A stretch of DNA of 64,000 nucleotides from Streptococcus sp. 68 (GCF_013277415.1 NZ_VMMX01000001.1:3089-67088); one strand, 5' to 3'; positions 8,363 through 20,336 are shown, counted from the first letter of the stretch. A program made the numbers and translations. Notes: a model not told the origin generated them from the sequence alone.

Positions 8363-9117
8363 ATGACCACCCGTCTAACGGGTGGTTTGTCCCAGGGCTA
8401 TAAGCCCAAATTATCAGCCAGCTTACCAGCCAGCGCCTAAAGACGCTGGCTTTCACTTTGTTTAAGCCTTATTGCTCTTGACTCGTCACTTGCCTCTCAA
8501 AAAGGCTTGGGTATTACTTACCACTATCCCTAAAGGAATCCTCATATTCTTTTACACTTAATTTATCTAGTGCTATATCATGCTTTTCTTGTTCTTGAAT
8601 ATATTTCTTAATTGTGGCTTCATTGAGTTCTACTGTACTCACATAATAACCTTCCGCCCAGAAATGCCGATTCCCAAACTTATATTTGAGATTGGCGTGT
8701 TTGTCAAACATCATGAGTGCACTTTTCCCTTTTAAATACCCCATGAAGTTTGAAACACTTATCCTTGGTGGAATACTGACTAACATATGTACATGGTCTG
8801 GCATCAAGTGTCCTTCGATAATTTCAACTCCTTTATAACTACACAATCGATGAAATATCTCGCCTAAACTACTTCAATATTGATTATAGATGACTTTTCG
8901 TCTATACTTAGGGGTGAACACAATGTGATACTTACAGTGCCACTTTGTGTGCGATAAACTACGAGCCTTTTGTGCCATATTTTTCTCCTTTCGCTTTACA
9001 ATTGGCTTGAACACCTTTATTGTACCGTTTAGTATAACCTTCGACGCACACCCGCATAGCGGGTGGTTTATTTGTCTCGTACCTAACGGAGCGAGACGGA
9101 CTAATAGTCACATAATA
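8363..9117 (-). mobile_element. IS200-type insertion sequence, near full length
   Basis: An inverted copy of the element at 2846. One end carries a hairpin (accacccg / cgggtggt, 8366-8386). The other end (9000-9117) has the acccgc/gcgggt and gtctcg/cgagac hairpins and the cacataata boundary shared with the left copy. With the left copy it brackets the mae locus. Confidence 0.8.
8514..8978 (-). pseudogene. tnpA: IS200-family transposase with one nonsense codon
   Basis: Read from the ATG complementary to 8976-8978, the frame is open for 155 codons except for one TGA at codon 36, in KVIYNQY(stop)SSLGEI. The otherwise intact Y1 HUH transposase has HxH in PDHVHMLV and the catalytic Tyr in IKKYIQEQ near residue 125. 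CGA to TGA is the simplest origin of the stop. Reinitiation downstream could at best give a protein lacking the N-terminus. Confidence 0.88.
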
Positions 9118-9120
9118 AAA

Positions 9121-9157
9121 AAAGTCATGGAGATTTTTAAATTTCCATGGCTTTTTG
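9121..9157. terminator. Bidirectional terminator-like hairpin
   Basis: The stem aaagtcatgga / tccatggcttt is flanked by A and T runs just outside the IS200 end. Confidence 0.65.
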
Positions 9158-9215
9158 TTATTGCAGATGATAATTGTTAAAACTAACGGTTCTAATAAAT
9201 TAATTTATCTAATTT

Positions 9216-9818
9216 TTATTGATTAGAATTATTATTCCAATTGCTAAAATCATGATTGATAACTTCTTCTAAATAAAAAATATCGTTAGAGTATGTGAAC
9301 TTGAGAATTCAACAATTTGTCATTCTATTTTGAATAGTTGTTTGTTCTTACTTTTCCCAGACTCTGGCAAAATTTCGAATAGCTGCTCCATGGGACACAA
9401 TAAGAATAGAGTTTCCTGTATCTTCCTTCATAAGTGAACAAATAGTGTTATTTATGCGCTCTTGTAAATCTAATTGAGATTCTCCACCATAATAGACGAA
9501 GAAATCGTTATAAGGGATAGAGGGATTTAGATTTTCGCTTTCTCCTTCAAAAATACCAAAATTCCATTCTTTGAGACCTTTAATTCGTGTATAAGGTATT
9601 TTTCCATCAGTTACAATTTCCAAAGTATCGCACGCGCGCTCAGATTTTGAACTAAAAGCACTGTCAAAGATAATTCCATGTTCTTTGAAATATTCACTTG
9701 CTACTTGAGCTTGGTATATCCCAAAGTCTGTTAGCGGAGAATCACACCAACCTTGTATAAGATGACGTTTGTTGAAAAGAGTTTGTCCATGACGCATTAA
9801 ATAGAGAGTTTTTTTCAT
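9216..9818 (-). pseudogene. Histidine phosphatase (phosphoglycerate-mutase-like), two nonsense codons
   Basis: The open part (9348-9818, 156 residues) is a histidine phosphatase with the catalytic LMRHGQT motif at residues 7-13 and the second His in SHGAAIRNF near 147. It stops early at WEK. Reading on in the same frame gives a TAA at 9348-9350, a TGA 13 codons later, and then a coherent C-terminus (ILKFTYSNDIFYLEEVINHD) to a final stop at 9216. The restored length of about 200 residues is normal for the family. The substrate is unknown. The HAD hydrolase gene lies immediately upstream. Confidence 0.8.
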
Positions 9819-9827
9819 TTTACTATC

Positions 9828-10667
9828 CTACAGTAGATTAAATTTTTTAAAGGCATTATAAAGTCCATCTTGTCGAACATCATCTGTTATAATATCAGCC
9901 ATAGCTAGTATTTCAGGACCGCCATTACCCATAGCAACACCAATATGGCAGGTTTCGAGCATTGGAATATCAACTTTAGCATCACCAAAAGCAATTGTAT
10001 CAATATGATTTGCTCCTAAATGCTTAAGAATGATGTTAACAGCGTGTGCTTTATTAATATCCTTTACCCCTAAATCACCAAATAGAGCTGATTCTCCTCG
10101 ACCTCCCCAAGTACCAGCTTTTAGGTGTGGGAAAGCTTTTTTAGAATCTAAGTGATCTTGGTAGGAATTGAGAATAAAACTAATTTTATTAAGATCGTCT
10201 CGGTACAGTTCTCCACCATAAACTAATCCATGTAGCGCATCTTCTGGCTCCATGTTTAAAATTTGGTCTTCACTAGCTCCTTTACCTAAGGCATAGATGC
10301 AGAGTATCTGTCTTGCAGCATCACGAAAATTACGGCTCGCAAATAATCCGTTATTACTTTCAAGATAGAACTCTAATCCTCTTGATTCAAGCCAATCAAC
10401 AACTTGTTTGGCAGTCTCATACGGAATCAGTTGATGCATGAGAACTTGATTTTTGTACTCAATGTAGGAACCATTTCCTCCAATGATACCATCGAAGCCA
10501 ATATCTAAAATTTTGTTTGGCATCTCAGCTTTACTTCGTCCAGTGCAAAGGAATACTAAGTGTCCATTTTTTCGGGATTGTTGGATAGCTATTTTAGCTG
10601 AATCGGGTATGTGGTTATCGTAGTCAACAATGGTCCCGTCAACATCAAGGAAGATAATTTTTTTCAT
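9828..10667 (-). CDS. Cof-type HAD-superfamily hydrolase
   Basis: A 279-residue cytosolic phosphatase of the Cof/IIB HAD group. Motif I is FLDVDGTIVD (residues 6-15), motif II is CTGRS near 41, and motif IV is AFGDAKVDIPML near 226. Such enzymes dephosphorylate sugar phosphates or flavin/cofactor phosphates; the exact substrate cannot be told. The histidine phosphatase relic starts 9 bases after its stop, so the two were probably one operon. It lies between that relic and the AraC regulator, all on the minus strand, next to beta-glucoside genes on the plus strand. Confidence 0.88.
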   Translation of the reverse strand: MKKIIFLDVDGTIVDYDNHIPDSAKIAIQQSRKNGHLVFLCTGRSKAEMPNKILDIGFDGIIGGNGSYIEYKNQVLMHQLIPYETAKQVVDWLESRGLEFYLESNNGLFASRNFRDAARQILCIYALGKGASEDQILNMEPEDALHGLVYGGELYRDDLNKISFILNSYQDHLDSKKAFPHLKAGTWGGRGESALFGDLGVKDINKAHAVNIILKHLGANHIDTIAFGDAKVDIPMLETCHIGVAMGNGGPEILAMADIITDDVRQDGLYNAFKKFNLL

Positions 10668-10763
10668 ACTTTTACTCCATTCTTTAGCTTGATTTTACAG
10701 TATGATAATAAATGTTTCTACTGATATTCTAGCCAATTGTAATACTTTTCTAAGGTAAAATAT

Positions 10764-11645
10764 CTATTTATCTATTTCTTCTCTATATTTTCGGGGAGTA
10801 GTTTTGTAAACTTTTTTGAATTGGCGATTAAAGTTTGATAAGTTTTTAAAACCTACCTCTGAGGAAATTTCTAGAACAGATAGAGTAGAGTGTTGAAGAA
10901 GTTCAGTAGCTTTACGTAAACGATAGTGGATAAGATAGTCCATACAACTAACTCCTAAATTTTTTTTAAAGAAATTCATAAAGTGTGTTGGACTATAGCC
11001 ACATAGTTTTGCTAGAAGATTAATTGATAAATCTTCCTGATAGTGTTCGCTTATATAATCGATAATTGTTCTAATTTTTTCTTCTCTACGATAACCATCT
11101 ATTGATTGTTTACTTGAATACACATAATTATATTGAAAGAGAAGGTGAAGCAGTTTTAGTAACTCACTTTTTAATTCTAGTTCAAAAAATGTTTTTCTAT
11201 GGTATCCTATTTCCATTGAATTGATTAGTGTTTGTCGAATTTTTGTATAACCAGGTTGATTGGGCTTAATCACACGTTTAAAGTCTAGTTGTCCATTATA
11301 TAGGGGGTGTAAGTAATGAATTGATGCAAAATCCTTTGTAGAATAACCAATTAAGTCTAATTGAAAGTTTATTGCATCCATGCAGTGATAAGTATCTTCA
11401 ATTGGGTGTATAGAATGTAAAGCGTTAGGACGTATTAAAATAATATCTCCTTTTTCACTGTTAAAATAGTCTGTATCTATATGGAATCTTGCTTGTCCTT
11501 CATGTACGTATATGATTTCCATATCTGTATGCCAGTGAAACAGGATATCAGGTAGGCCATCTTCCATAATAGTCCGGGTAAGAGAATAGGGAATTAATTC
11601 ATTTTTATAAGGCGTGTTTTTATGTAGTTGTCCAAGATCAATCAT
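10764..11645 (-). CDS. AraC-family transcriptional regulator
   Basis: A 293-residue regulator. An N-terminal cupin-like sensing domain (FHWHTDMEIIYVHEGQA near residue 36) is followed by a two-helix-turn-helix AraC/XylS domain over the last 100 residues (SINLLAKLCGYSPTHFMNFFKKNLG, then the LEISSEVGFKNLSNFNRQFKK signature). The start at 11645 is preferred because AGAGGAAA lies six bases upstream; a longer frame opens 16 codons earlier without one. It diverges from the glucosidase gene at 11753 and probably controls it through the shared 107-bp gap. Confidence 0.88.
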   Translation of the reverse strand: MIDLGQLHKNTPYKNELIPYSLTRTIMEDGLPDILFHWHTDMEIIYVHEGQARFHIDTDYFNSEKGDIILIRPNALHSIHPIEDTYHCMDAINFQLDLIGYSTKDFASIHYLHPLYNGQLDFKRVIKPNQPGYTKIRQTLINSMEIGYHRKTFFELELKSELLKLLHLLFQYNYVYSSKQSIDGYRREEKIRTIIDYISEHYQEDLSINLLAKLCGYSPTHFMNFFKKNLGVSCMDYLIHYRLRKATELLQHSTLSVLEISSEVGFKNLSNFNRQFKKVYKTTPRKYREEIDK

Positions 11646-11752
11646 AGGTTTCCTCTTAATAGGATAGTATCGTTTTTTGCTATTATTGTGCAAGATTTGT
11701 CACTTTTATTTAATTATAATATAAGTATAGAAAAAAACAAAGGAGAAAATAA

Positions 11753-13189
<1,437 letters not shown>

Positions 13190-13194
13190 TTCAT

Positions 13195-13231
13195 AAAAAA
13201 CAAGTTTAGATTCTCATCTAAGCTTGTTTTT
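13195..13231 (+). terminator. Terminator after the first GH1 gene
   Basis: Inverted repeat acaagtttagat / atctaagcttgt with TTTT after it, starting six bases after the stop codon. Confidence 0.85.
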
Positions 13232-13264
13232 GAAAATTTGAAGGATAATTTTGGAGGATATGAG

Positions 13265-13603
13265 ATGACATTGATTATTCATGTATATTATAAGGGTGAT
13301 GGAGATAGTGCAATAAAGTTTGCAAGAGAAATGCTTGATAGGGGCCTTGTTGAAGAAATTAGAAATCAAAAAGGTAACTTGAAATACGAATATTTTTTAC
13401 CAATTGAAAAAGAGGGAACTATTCTCCTTATTGATCAGTGGACAAATCAAGAAGCTTTAGATAAACATCATCAATCAAAGACAATGCAGAAAATCTTAGA
13501 TTTAAGAAAAAAATATCACTTGCAGATGCAAGTTGAACGTTATATAGAAGATGATTCTGGGATACCAGAAAGCGATAAGTCGTTTATAGACACAGGAAAT
13601 TAG
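13265..13603 (+). CDS. Antibiotic-biosynthesis-monooxygenase-like (ABM) protein
   Basis: A 112-residue protein with a dimeric alpha/beta-barrel ABM/YgiN-like pattern: MTLIIHVYYKGD at the start, FLPIEKEGTILLIDQWTNQEALDKHHQSKTM in the middle, then a helix and a charged tail. ABM proteins include quinol monooxygenases and heme-degrading enzymes, but many have no known reaction. The start is the ATG at 13265, six bases after GGAGGA; the frame stays open nine codons further upstream without a good site. It lies between the two GH1 genes and may be transcribed alone. Confidence 0.7.
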   Translation: MTLIIHVYYKGDGDSAIKFAREMLDRGLVEEIRNQKGNLKYEYFLPIEKEGTILLIDQWTNQEALDKHHQSKTMQKILDLRKKYHLQMQVERYIEDDSGIPESDKSFIDTGN

Positions 13604-13696
13604 AATTATTGTGAGAGTTTTTGTAGTTTAAAAGTATTGAAAATCGTAAAGATATCATTACGAGAATACAAGAAGATATTGTTCTATTTCCGTTAA

Positions 13697-15229
<1,533 letters not shown>

Positions 15230-15232
15230 TGT

Positions 15233-15262
15233 AAACAAACTGAGGTTATTCTCAGTTTGTTT
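15233..15262 (+). terminator. Perfect hairpin after bglA
   Basis: AAACAAACTGAG and CTCAGTTTGTTT form a 12-bp perfect stem around a 6-base loop. The T tract is only inside the stem, so it may be a partial terminator or an mRNA-stabilising hairpin between bglA and the next gene. Confidence 0.55.
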
Positions 15263-15280
15263 AGTAAATTGGGGTAACAT

Positions 15281-15520
15281 ATGATTGGAAGTATTGCAGC
15301 AATTTTAACAACATTTGCATTTTTACCACAAGTTTTTCGTGTAGTTAAGACAAAGGATACGGAATCTATTGCTCTAGGTATGTATGTTATGCAAGTTATT
15401 GGTATTGCATTGTGGCTTGCTCATGGTATTCGTATAGGTGACTTACCTTTGATTTTAGCAAATAGTGTTTCATTTCTATTTTCAGGAATAATTTTATTTT
15501 ATAAATTGAAGTATAAATAA
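15281..15520 (+). CDS. SemiSWEET/PQ-loop small sugar transporter
   Basis: A 79-residue membrane protein with three predicted helices (about 2-20, 34-50 and 57-75). The Pro-Gln pair in FAFLPQVFRVVKTKD near residue 15 is the PQ-loop signature of bacterial SemiSWEETs (MtN3/saliva family), which dimerise to move sugars down a gradient. Length is exactly typical. It lies between a phospho-beta-glucosidase and a PTS IIB gene, so a beta-glucoside or glucose is a reasonable guess for the cargo. The ribosome-binding site (GGGGTAAC) is modest. Confidence 0.82.
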   Translation: MIGSIAAILTTFAFLPQVFRVVKTKDTESIALGMYVMQVIGIALWLAHGIRIGDLPLILANSVSFLFSGIILFYKLKYK

Positions 15521-15553
15521 TTTTTTTCCATATCATTTAGGAAAATGAGGGAA

Positions 15554-15582
15554 TTGTCATTGAAAACGCTTTATCTTATAAT
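15554..15582 (+). promoter_or_regulatory. PTS operon promoter with cre site
   Basis: TTGTCA at 15554-15559, 17-bp spacer, TATAAT at 15577-15582. TGAAAACGCTTTAT at 15561-15574 lies in the spacer and matches the CcpA cre consensus at all but the last two positions, so binding would block RNA polymerase. Confidence 0.8.
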
Positions 15583-15649
15583 GAGATTAGATAACAAATA
15601 AGCCAACTTAGCACAGCTTTGATTGGATTTAAGAAAAGGAGAAAATATT

Positions 15650-15964
15650 ATGGCAAAAGCTTTAATTATTTGTGCAGCAGGAATGTCTTCATCACTTATG
15701 GCAAAGAAAACAACAGAGTTTCTAAAAGGAAAAGGGAAAGATATTGTAGTTGATGCTGTTAGTGCTACTGAAGGAGGGAAAGCTATCGCAGCAGCAGATT
15801 TTGATTTATATCTCGTCAGTCCTCAAACAAAAATGTACTTTAAGCAATTTGAAGAGGCTGGTTCTAAAGCAGGAAAACCAGTTGTACAAATACCTCCTCA
15901 AGCATATATTCCTATTCCAATGGGTATTGAAAAAATGGCCAATTTGATTCTTGAGAATATTTAA
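15650..15964 (+). CDS. PTS lactose/cellobiose-family IIB component
   Basis: A 104-residue cytosolic phosphotransfer protein. The phospho-acceptor Cys8 lies in the P-loop-like ALIICAAGMSSS, the hallmark of the lactose/cellobiose-family IIB. It takes phosphate from IIA (18071) and passes it to the sugar bound by IIC (18990). The start at 15650 follows AAAGGAGA; the longer frame starting nine codons upstream includes the ribosome-binding site and is rejected. It is separated from its IIA and IIC partners by the regulator gene, as in the pneumococcal cel locus. Confidence 0.9.
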   Translation: MAKALIICAAGMSSSLMAKKTTEFLKGKGKDIVVDAVSATEGGKAIAAADFDLYLVSPQTKMYFKQFEEAGSKAGKPVVQIPPQAYIPIPMGIEKMANLILENI

Positions 15965-16087
15965 TAAACATATAAAATGCCATTAAATATTTAAGTTAAG
16001 CTAAATTGTTTTGAGTTTGATATAAACTGATTTAAGTGTATAATATGCTTTAATATATGAAAACCTACGTTTTAGGAGGGAATAAAT

Positions 16088-18061
16088 GTGTTAAACATTA
16101 AAGAGAAAGATATCCTTCAATTTTTAATAAAAAATAAGGAACGTTTTGTTACAAGCAAAGAACTGGCAGAATATTTATCCTGTTCAGATAGAACTGTTCG
16201 TAATGCACTGAAACTAATTGAGAAGACCATGATAATTCAAGGCGTCCAGTTGATTTCAAAACAAGGTCAAGGGTATCAAATATTTTTTGAAAATCAAGGT
16301 GCTTACCAGGAGTTTAGACAAACTTATGAACTGGAAGAAGACTATACGAAAACTGCGGTTTCAAAAGGTGATGATCGTTTAGTATTTATCTTAAATAAAT
16401 TATTATTTGAGCAAGTTCCAGTTCTTTTTGATGATTTAGCTGATGAACTTTACGTTAGTCGTTCAACATTATCTCATGATTTCAAAAAGATACGAGTGAT
16501 GTTATCAGAGTATAATTTGTCTATTGAGAGTAGGGCGAATAAAGGAGTCTATGTCTCAGGTGAGGAACGTGATAAACGACGTTTTATCATGCATTATTTC
16601 CTAGAGAATCAATTTTTAAAAACATTACATTGTTATGTGAAATTTAACTTTTTTGATCAAACTGTACCATTAGAAGAATTTGCTAGAATTGTTTTGGATG
16701 AATGCCAAGAGGCCAACCTAAAACTATCTGATTTTGTACTACAGAACTTAGTAGTTCACATAGCATTGTCTATGATTCGTTTAAAATCCGGATTTGAAAT
16801 AAAAAATATAGACTGTCAGATGACTGATGATGCAATAGAGAGAAAGGTTGCCCAAAGAATTCTTTCTAAAGTAAGTCAAGTAACAAATCAGGAATTTCCA
16901 GTTCAGGAAATAGACTACATTACTTTGCATTTGTTAGCTAAGAGTCAACAATGTCAAAAAAATCAGAAGAATATTTCTGAAGAAGTTTTAAAAAAATCTT
17001 TATTTAAAACATTTCAGGATTTAGGATTAGATGATATGTATCACTTTTCTTCAGATTTCCAACTAATTGAAGGATTGATAACTCATCTAATGACACTACA
17101 AGTACGTTTAGAAAGTCGGATTACCTTAAATAACCCTTTGGTAGAGGAAATTAAACAGAATTATAGTGATATTTTCTTTATGACTAGAGAAATTCTTGCA
17201 AATATGGATATGTTCATGGAGTGGTCAATATCAGATGATGAAATAGCATATGTAAGTCTTCACTTTTTAGCTGCTATGGAACGTAGCAAAGAGAGTACTA
17301 AGTTTAATATTCTTGCTATTTGTGCAACGGGATTTGGTGCAGCCCAAATGTTAAGAAATCGTTTGGAAACGGAGTTTGGGAAGCGAGTAGAAGTTGTTGA
17401 CGTAATAGGCTATTATGAATTGAATCAAGAAAAACTTAAAGGAATAGATTTTATAGTATCAGCTGTTGATTTATCGAATCTATATTTTCAAATTCCAGTT
17501 TTTAAAGTTAGTGTATTTCTTAAGAGTGATGAGATGGAAATGATTCGAAAAGCTATGGATCAGATGCAAGTTTCTAGTCATGTACAATCATCAAAGATTA
17601 GCAAATTTGAAAACAACAGCTTCAGACAGTATTTCAGTAAAGAAAATTTTTTAATAAGTACTGAATCAGACAAGGTAAATTTACTTGAAAAGATGATTGA
17701 GGGTTTATCTATTGGCGAATCAAATGAGTTTGAACAATCTTTACTTTATGGAATTAAACAGCGCGAAGAATTAAGTTCAGTTGTTTTTTCTGAAAAAATT
17801 GCAGTTCCGCATCCTATTCAGCCCTTTGGTACAGAGGGAAAGGTTTCGGTTGCAATTTGTAAAGATTCGTTATTCTGGGATAATCAAAGCTCACATGTTC
17901 AGCTAGTATTTCTTCTATCTCCATCAATATATGGGAACGAAGGTTTGGCAACTGTGACTAAAAAGATAGTCTCTCTGACAGAGAATGCTGAATTGCAAAA
18001 TCAGCTAATATCTTGCAATAACTTTGAAGATTTTATTAACATATTTGAGAAGATAAAATAG
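16088..18061 (+). CDS. celR: PRD-containing BglG/LicR-type transcriptional activator
   Basis: A 657-residue multidomain regulator. In order it has an HTH_11 domain (about 5-60), an Mga-type HTH (about 85-165), two PTS regulation domains (about 180-290 and 300-400), an EIIB-like domain with ILAICATGFGAAQML near 410, and an EIIA-like domain with VPHP near 573. Such proteins activate PTS operons and are tuned by phosphorylation from HPr and the cognate IIB. The start is GTG at 16088 after TAGGAGGG; the overlapping ATG two bases upstream is out of frame and stops at once. A TATAAT at 16039-16044 is a likely promoter. IIA follows 9 bases after the stop. Confidence 0.9.
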   Translation: MLNIKEKDILQFLIKNKERFVTSKELAEYLSCSDRTVRNALKLIEKTMIIQGVQLISKQGQGYQIFFENQGAYQEFRQTYELEEDYTKTAVSKGDDRLVFILNKLLFEQVPVLFDDLADELYVSRSTLSHDFKKIRVMLSEYNLSIESRANKGVYVSGEERDKRRFIMHYFLENQFLKTLHCYVKFNFFDQTVPLEEFARIVLDECQEANLKLSDFVLQNLVVHIALSMIRLKSGFEIKNIDCQMTDDAIERKVAQRILSKVSQVTNQEFPVQEIDYITLHLLAKSQQCQKNQKNISEEVLKKSLFKTFQDLGLDDMYHFSSDFQLIEGLITHLMTLQVRLESRITLNNPLVEEIKQNYSDIFFMTREILANMDMFMEWSISDDEIAYVSLHFLAAMERSKESTKFNILAICATGFGAAQMLRNRLETEFGKRVEVVDVIGYYELNQEKLKGIDFIVSAVDLSNLYFQIPVFKVSVFLKSDEMEMIRKAMDQMQVSSHVQSSKISKFENNSFRQYFSKENFLISTESDKVNLLEKMIEGLSIGESNEFEQSLLYGIKQREELSSVVFSEKIAVPHPIQPFGTEGKVSVAICKDSLFWDNQSSHVQLVFLLSPSIYGNEGLATVTKKIVSLTENAELQNQLISCNNFEDFINIFEKIK

Positions 18062-18070
18062 GAGGTTCAT

Positions 18071-18385
18071 ATGAATCAAGAGGAACTGCAGGTTGCAGCA
18101 TTTGAAATTATCCTGCATTCGGGAAATGCAAGGTCAGAAATACATGAAGCATTTGCAAAAATGAGAGAAGGTAGTTTTGATGATGCAGAAAGTAAATTAA
18201 ATCAATCAAATGAGATAATTCTTGAAGCGCATCATGCACAAACCAAACTCTTGCAAGAATACGCAAGTGGAGTGGAAATTAAAATTGAAATTATCATGGT
18301 ACATGCTCAAGATCATTTAATGACCACTATGACATTATTAGAAGTAGCAAAGGAAATGTTAGCTCTTTATAAGAAAGTTAACTAA
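18071..18385 (+). CDS. PTS lactose/cellobiose-family IIA component
   Basis: A 104-residue all-helical phosphocarrier. His78 in VHAQDHLMT is the phosphorylated residue by family analogy, and the EAHHAQTKLL helix near 53-61 is the other conserved segment. It forms trimers and accepts phosphate from HPr. It is 9 bases downstream of the regulator and has an AGGAGG site. It belongs to the IIB-regulator-IIA-membrane protein-IIC operon. Confidence 0.93.
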   Translation: MNQEELQVAAFEIILHSGNARSEIHEAFAKMREGSFDDAESKLNQSNEIILEAHHAQTKLLQEYASGVEIKIEIIMVHAQDHLMTTMTLLEVAKEMLALYKKVN

Positions 18386-18403
18386 ATATAAGGAGGGAAT
18401 GAT

Positions 18404-18910
18404 ATGGATAGAAAAGAACGACAAAAAATTGAACAACAACGTCGAGAGATGGCTCTAACTAATACTTTTTTCAATCGATATCTTCTTCTACGTTATTCAA
18501 TAGCACTCTTCTTTTTTGGAAATGTTTATTGGCTTTTGAATCAGTTTATTAGTCCCTCGCTTATTATTATTTTCCCCATTATGCTCATAGTATTTTCTAT
18601 TTTGGCAACTGTTGAACAATTTAAACTTTATGGAGATAGGAAAGAAAAGTTGGGAATAACACTAATGTTTGTTAGAATACAAATGCTTATTTCAATAGGA
18701 TTACTTGTTTTAACTTGGACAAGTTGGTTTACGAATCTTTTTCCGATTTTTGAAAATAACCAAGTAGCACGTTTATTTGTTTTTGTAGTTCTTCTATTAG
18801 GTTTAGTTCTGAGTTTGTTAGACATTAGAAGAATTAAAAAAATTTATAAACGAACAGATAAGGCTTATCAACAATTTGTCCAATTGGAAAAGAACTCACT
18901 TAGTTTATAA
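18404..18910 (+). CDS. Hypothetical membrane protein in the cel-type operon
   Basis: A 168-residue protein with a charged N-terminus (first 20 residues rich in Lys, Arg, Gln and Glu) and four hydrophobic helices at about 26-46, 50-70, 86-106 and 121-140, ending in a basic tail. I do not recognise a family with known function. It has a strong AGGAGG site, follows the IIA gene by 18 bases and precedes IIC by 79 bases. A membrane-associated role with the cellobiose PTS is possible but unproven. Confidence 0.7.
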   Translation: MDRKERQKIEQQRREMALTNTFFNRYLLLRYSIALFFFGNVYWLLNQFISPSLIIIFPIMLIVFSILATVEQFKLYGDRKEKLGITLMFVRIQMLISIGLLVLTWTSWFTNLFPIFENNQVARLFVFVVLLLGLVLSLLDIRRIKKIYKRTDKAYQQFVQLEKNSLSL

Positions 18911-18989
18911 TCCTGATCTAGTATCATTTGTATTTGAAACTAGTCTTTAAAAAGTAAAAATTATTATGTTTTATTAAGGAGGTCTATTT

Positions 18990-20336
18990 ATGGATCAACA
19001 AAACGGGTTGTTTGGTTTCCTTGAAAACCATGTTATGGGACCAATGGGCAAACTTGCTCAGTTTAAAGTAGTGCGTGCTATCACGGCTGCAGGTATGGCT
19101 GCTGTACCATTTACTATTGTAGGATCAATGTTTTTGGTATTCAGTATTTTGCCACAAGCTTTCTCATTTTGGCCAATTGTGGCAGATATTTTCTCTGCTT
19201 CATTTGATAAATTCACATCACTTTACATGGTTGCAAACTATGCGACTATGGGTTCTCTATCTCTTTATTTCGTTCTATCACTTGCATATGAATTGACAAA
19301 AATTTATGCAGAGGAAGAAGAACTCAATATGAATCCTCTTAATGGTGCCTTGCTTGCCTTGATGGCTTTTGTCATGACAGTACCGCAAATCATTTTTGAT
19401 GGTGGAATGATGAAGGCTGTGACAAGTCTAAAAGAAGGCGCAGTAATTGCAGATGGATGGGCAATGGGAAATGGAGTCGCACGTTTTGGGACAACGGGGA
19501 TTTTTACCGCAATCATTATGGCAATTGTGACAGTTCTTATTTATCGTATGTGTGTTAAAAATAATTGGGTTATTAAAATGCCTGAAGCTGTTCCAGAAGG
19601 AGTTTCTCGTGGATTTACCGCTTTGATTCCAGGATTTGTTGTTGCATTCGTTGTTATCTTTATCAACGGTCTTCTTGTAGCAATGGGAACAGATATTTTT
19701 AAAGTCATTGCAATTCCATTTGGTTTTGTATCCAATCTGACTAATTCATGGATTGGTTTAATGATTATTTATCTGTTGACTCAATTACTTTGGATTGTAG
19801 GTATCCACGGTGCTAACATTGTTTTTGCATTTGTTAATCCGATTGCTCTTGCTAATATGGCTGAAAATGCTGCTGGCGGGCACTTCGCTGTTGCAGGTGA
19901 ATTTTCTAATATGTTTGTAATTGCAGGTGGTTCTGGTGCAACTTTAGGCCTATGTTTATATATTGCTTTTGCCTCTAAATCTGAACAGCTTAAAGCAATA
20001 GGACGAGCATCTGTAGTTCCAGCCTTATTTAATATTAATGAACCATTAATTTTTGGATTACCTATTATCTATAATCCAGCCTTGGCTATACCATTTATTT
20101 TAGCACCAATGGTTACTGCTACTATTTATTACGTAGCGAATTCTCTAAACTTTATTAAGCCAATTATCGCACAGGTTCCATGGCCAACTCCAGTAGGGAT
20201 TGGAGCTTTCTTAGGGACAGCAGATCTTCGAGCTGTATTAGTTGCTCTCGTTTGTGCATTTGCAGCATTCTTAGTTTATCTCCCATTCATCCGTGTATAT
20301 GATCAAAAACTAGTGAAAGAAGAGCAAGGCATTTAA
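18990..20336 (+). CDS. PTS lactose/cellobiose-family IIC permease
   Basis: A 448-residue membrane permease of the lactose/cellobiose PTS family with about ten transmembrane segments. It carries the family's IGxHGANI-like motif (WIVGIHGANIVFAF near residue 270) and NINEPLIFGLPI near 348, where the Glu and the substrate-facing loop lie. It takes up beta-glucosides such as cellobiose with phosphorylation by IIB. An AAGGAGG site precedes the ATG. The operon ends with the terminator at 20398. Length is typical. Confidence 0.93.
   Translation: MDQQNGLFGFLENHVMGPMGKLAQFKVVRAITAAGMAAVPFTIVGSMFLVFSILPQAFSFWPIVADIFSASFDKFTSLYMVANYATMGSLSLYFVLSLAYELTKIYAEEEELNMNPLNGALLALMAFVMTVPQIIFDGGMMKAVTSLKEGAVIADGWAMGNGVARFGTTGIFTAIIMAIVTVLIYRMCVKNNWVIKMPEAVPEGVSRGFTALIPGFVVAFVVIFINGLLVAMGTDIFKVIAIPFGFVSNLTNSWIGLMIIYLLTQLLWIVGIHGANIVFAFVNPIALANMAENAAGGHFAVAGEFSNMFVIAGGSGATLGLCLYIAFASKSEQLKAIGRASVVPALFNINEPLIFGLPIIYNPALAIPFILAPMVTATIYYVANSLNFIKPIIAQVPWPTPVGIGAFLGTADLRAVLVALVCAFAAFLVYLPFIRVYDQKLVKEEQGI

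Noticed and set aside
8841-9180. 77-residue plus-strand ORF in the right IS200 copy
   Set aside because: It is the complement of the transposase 5' part and IS end.
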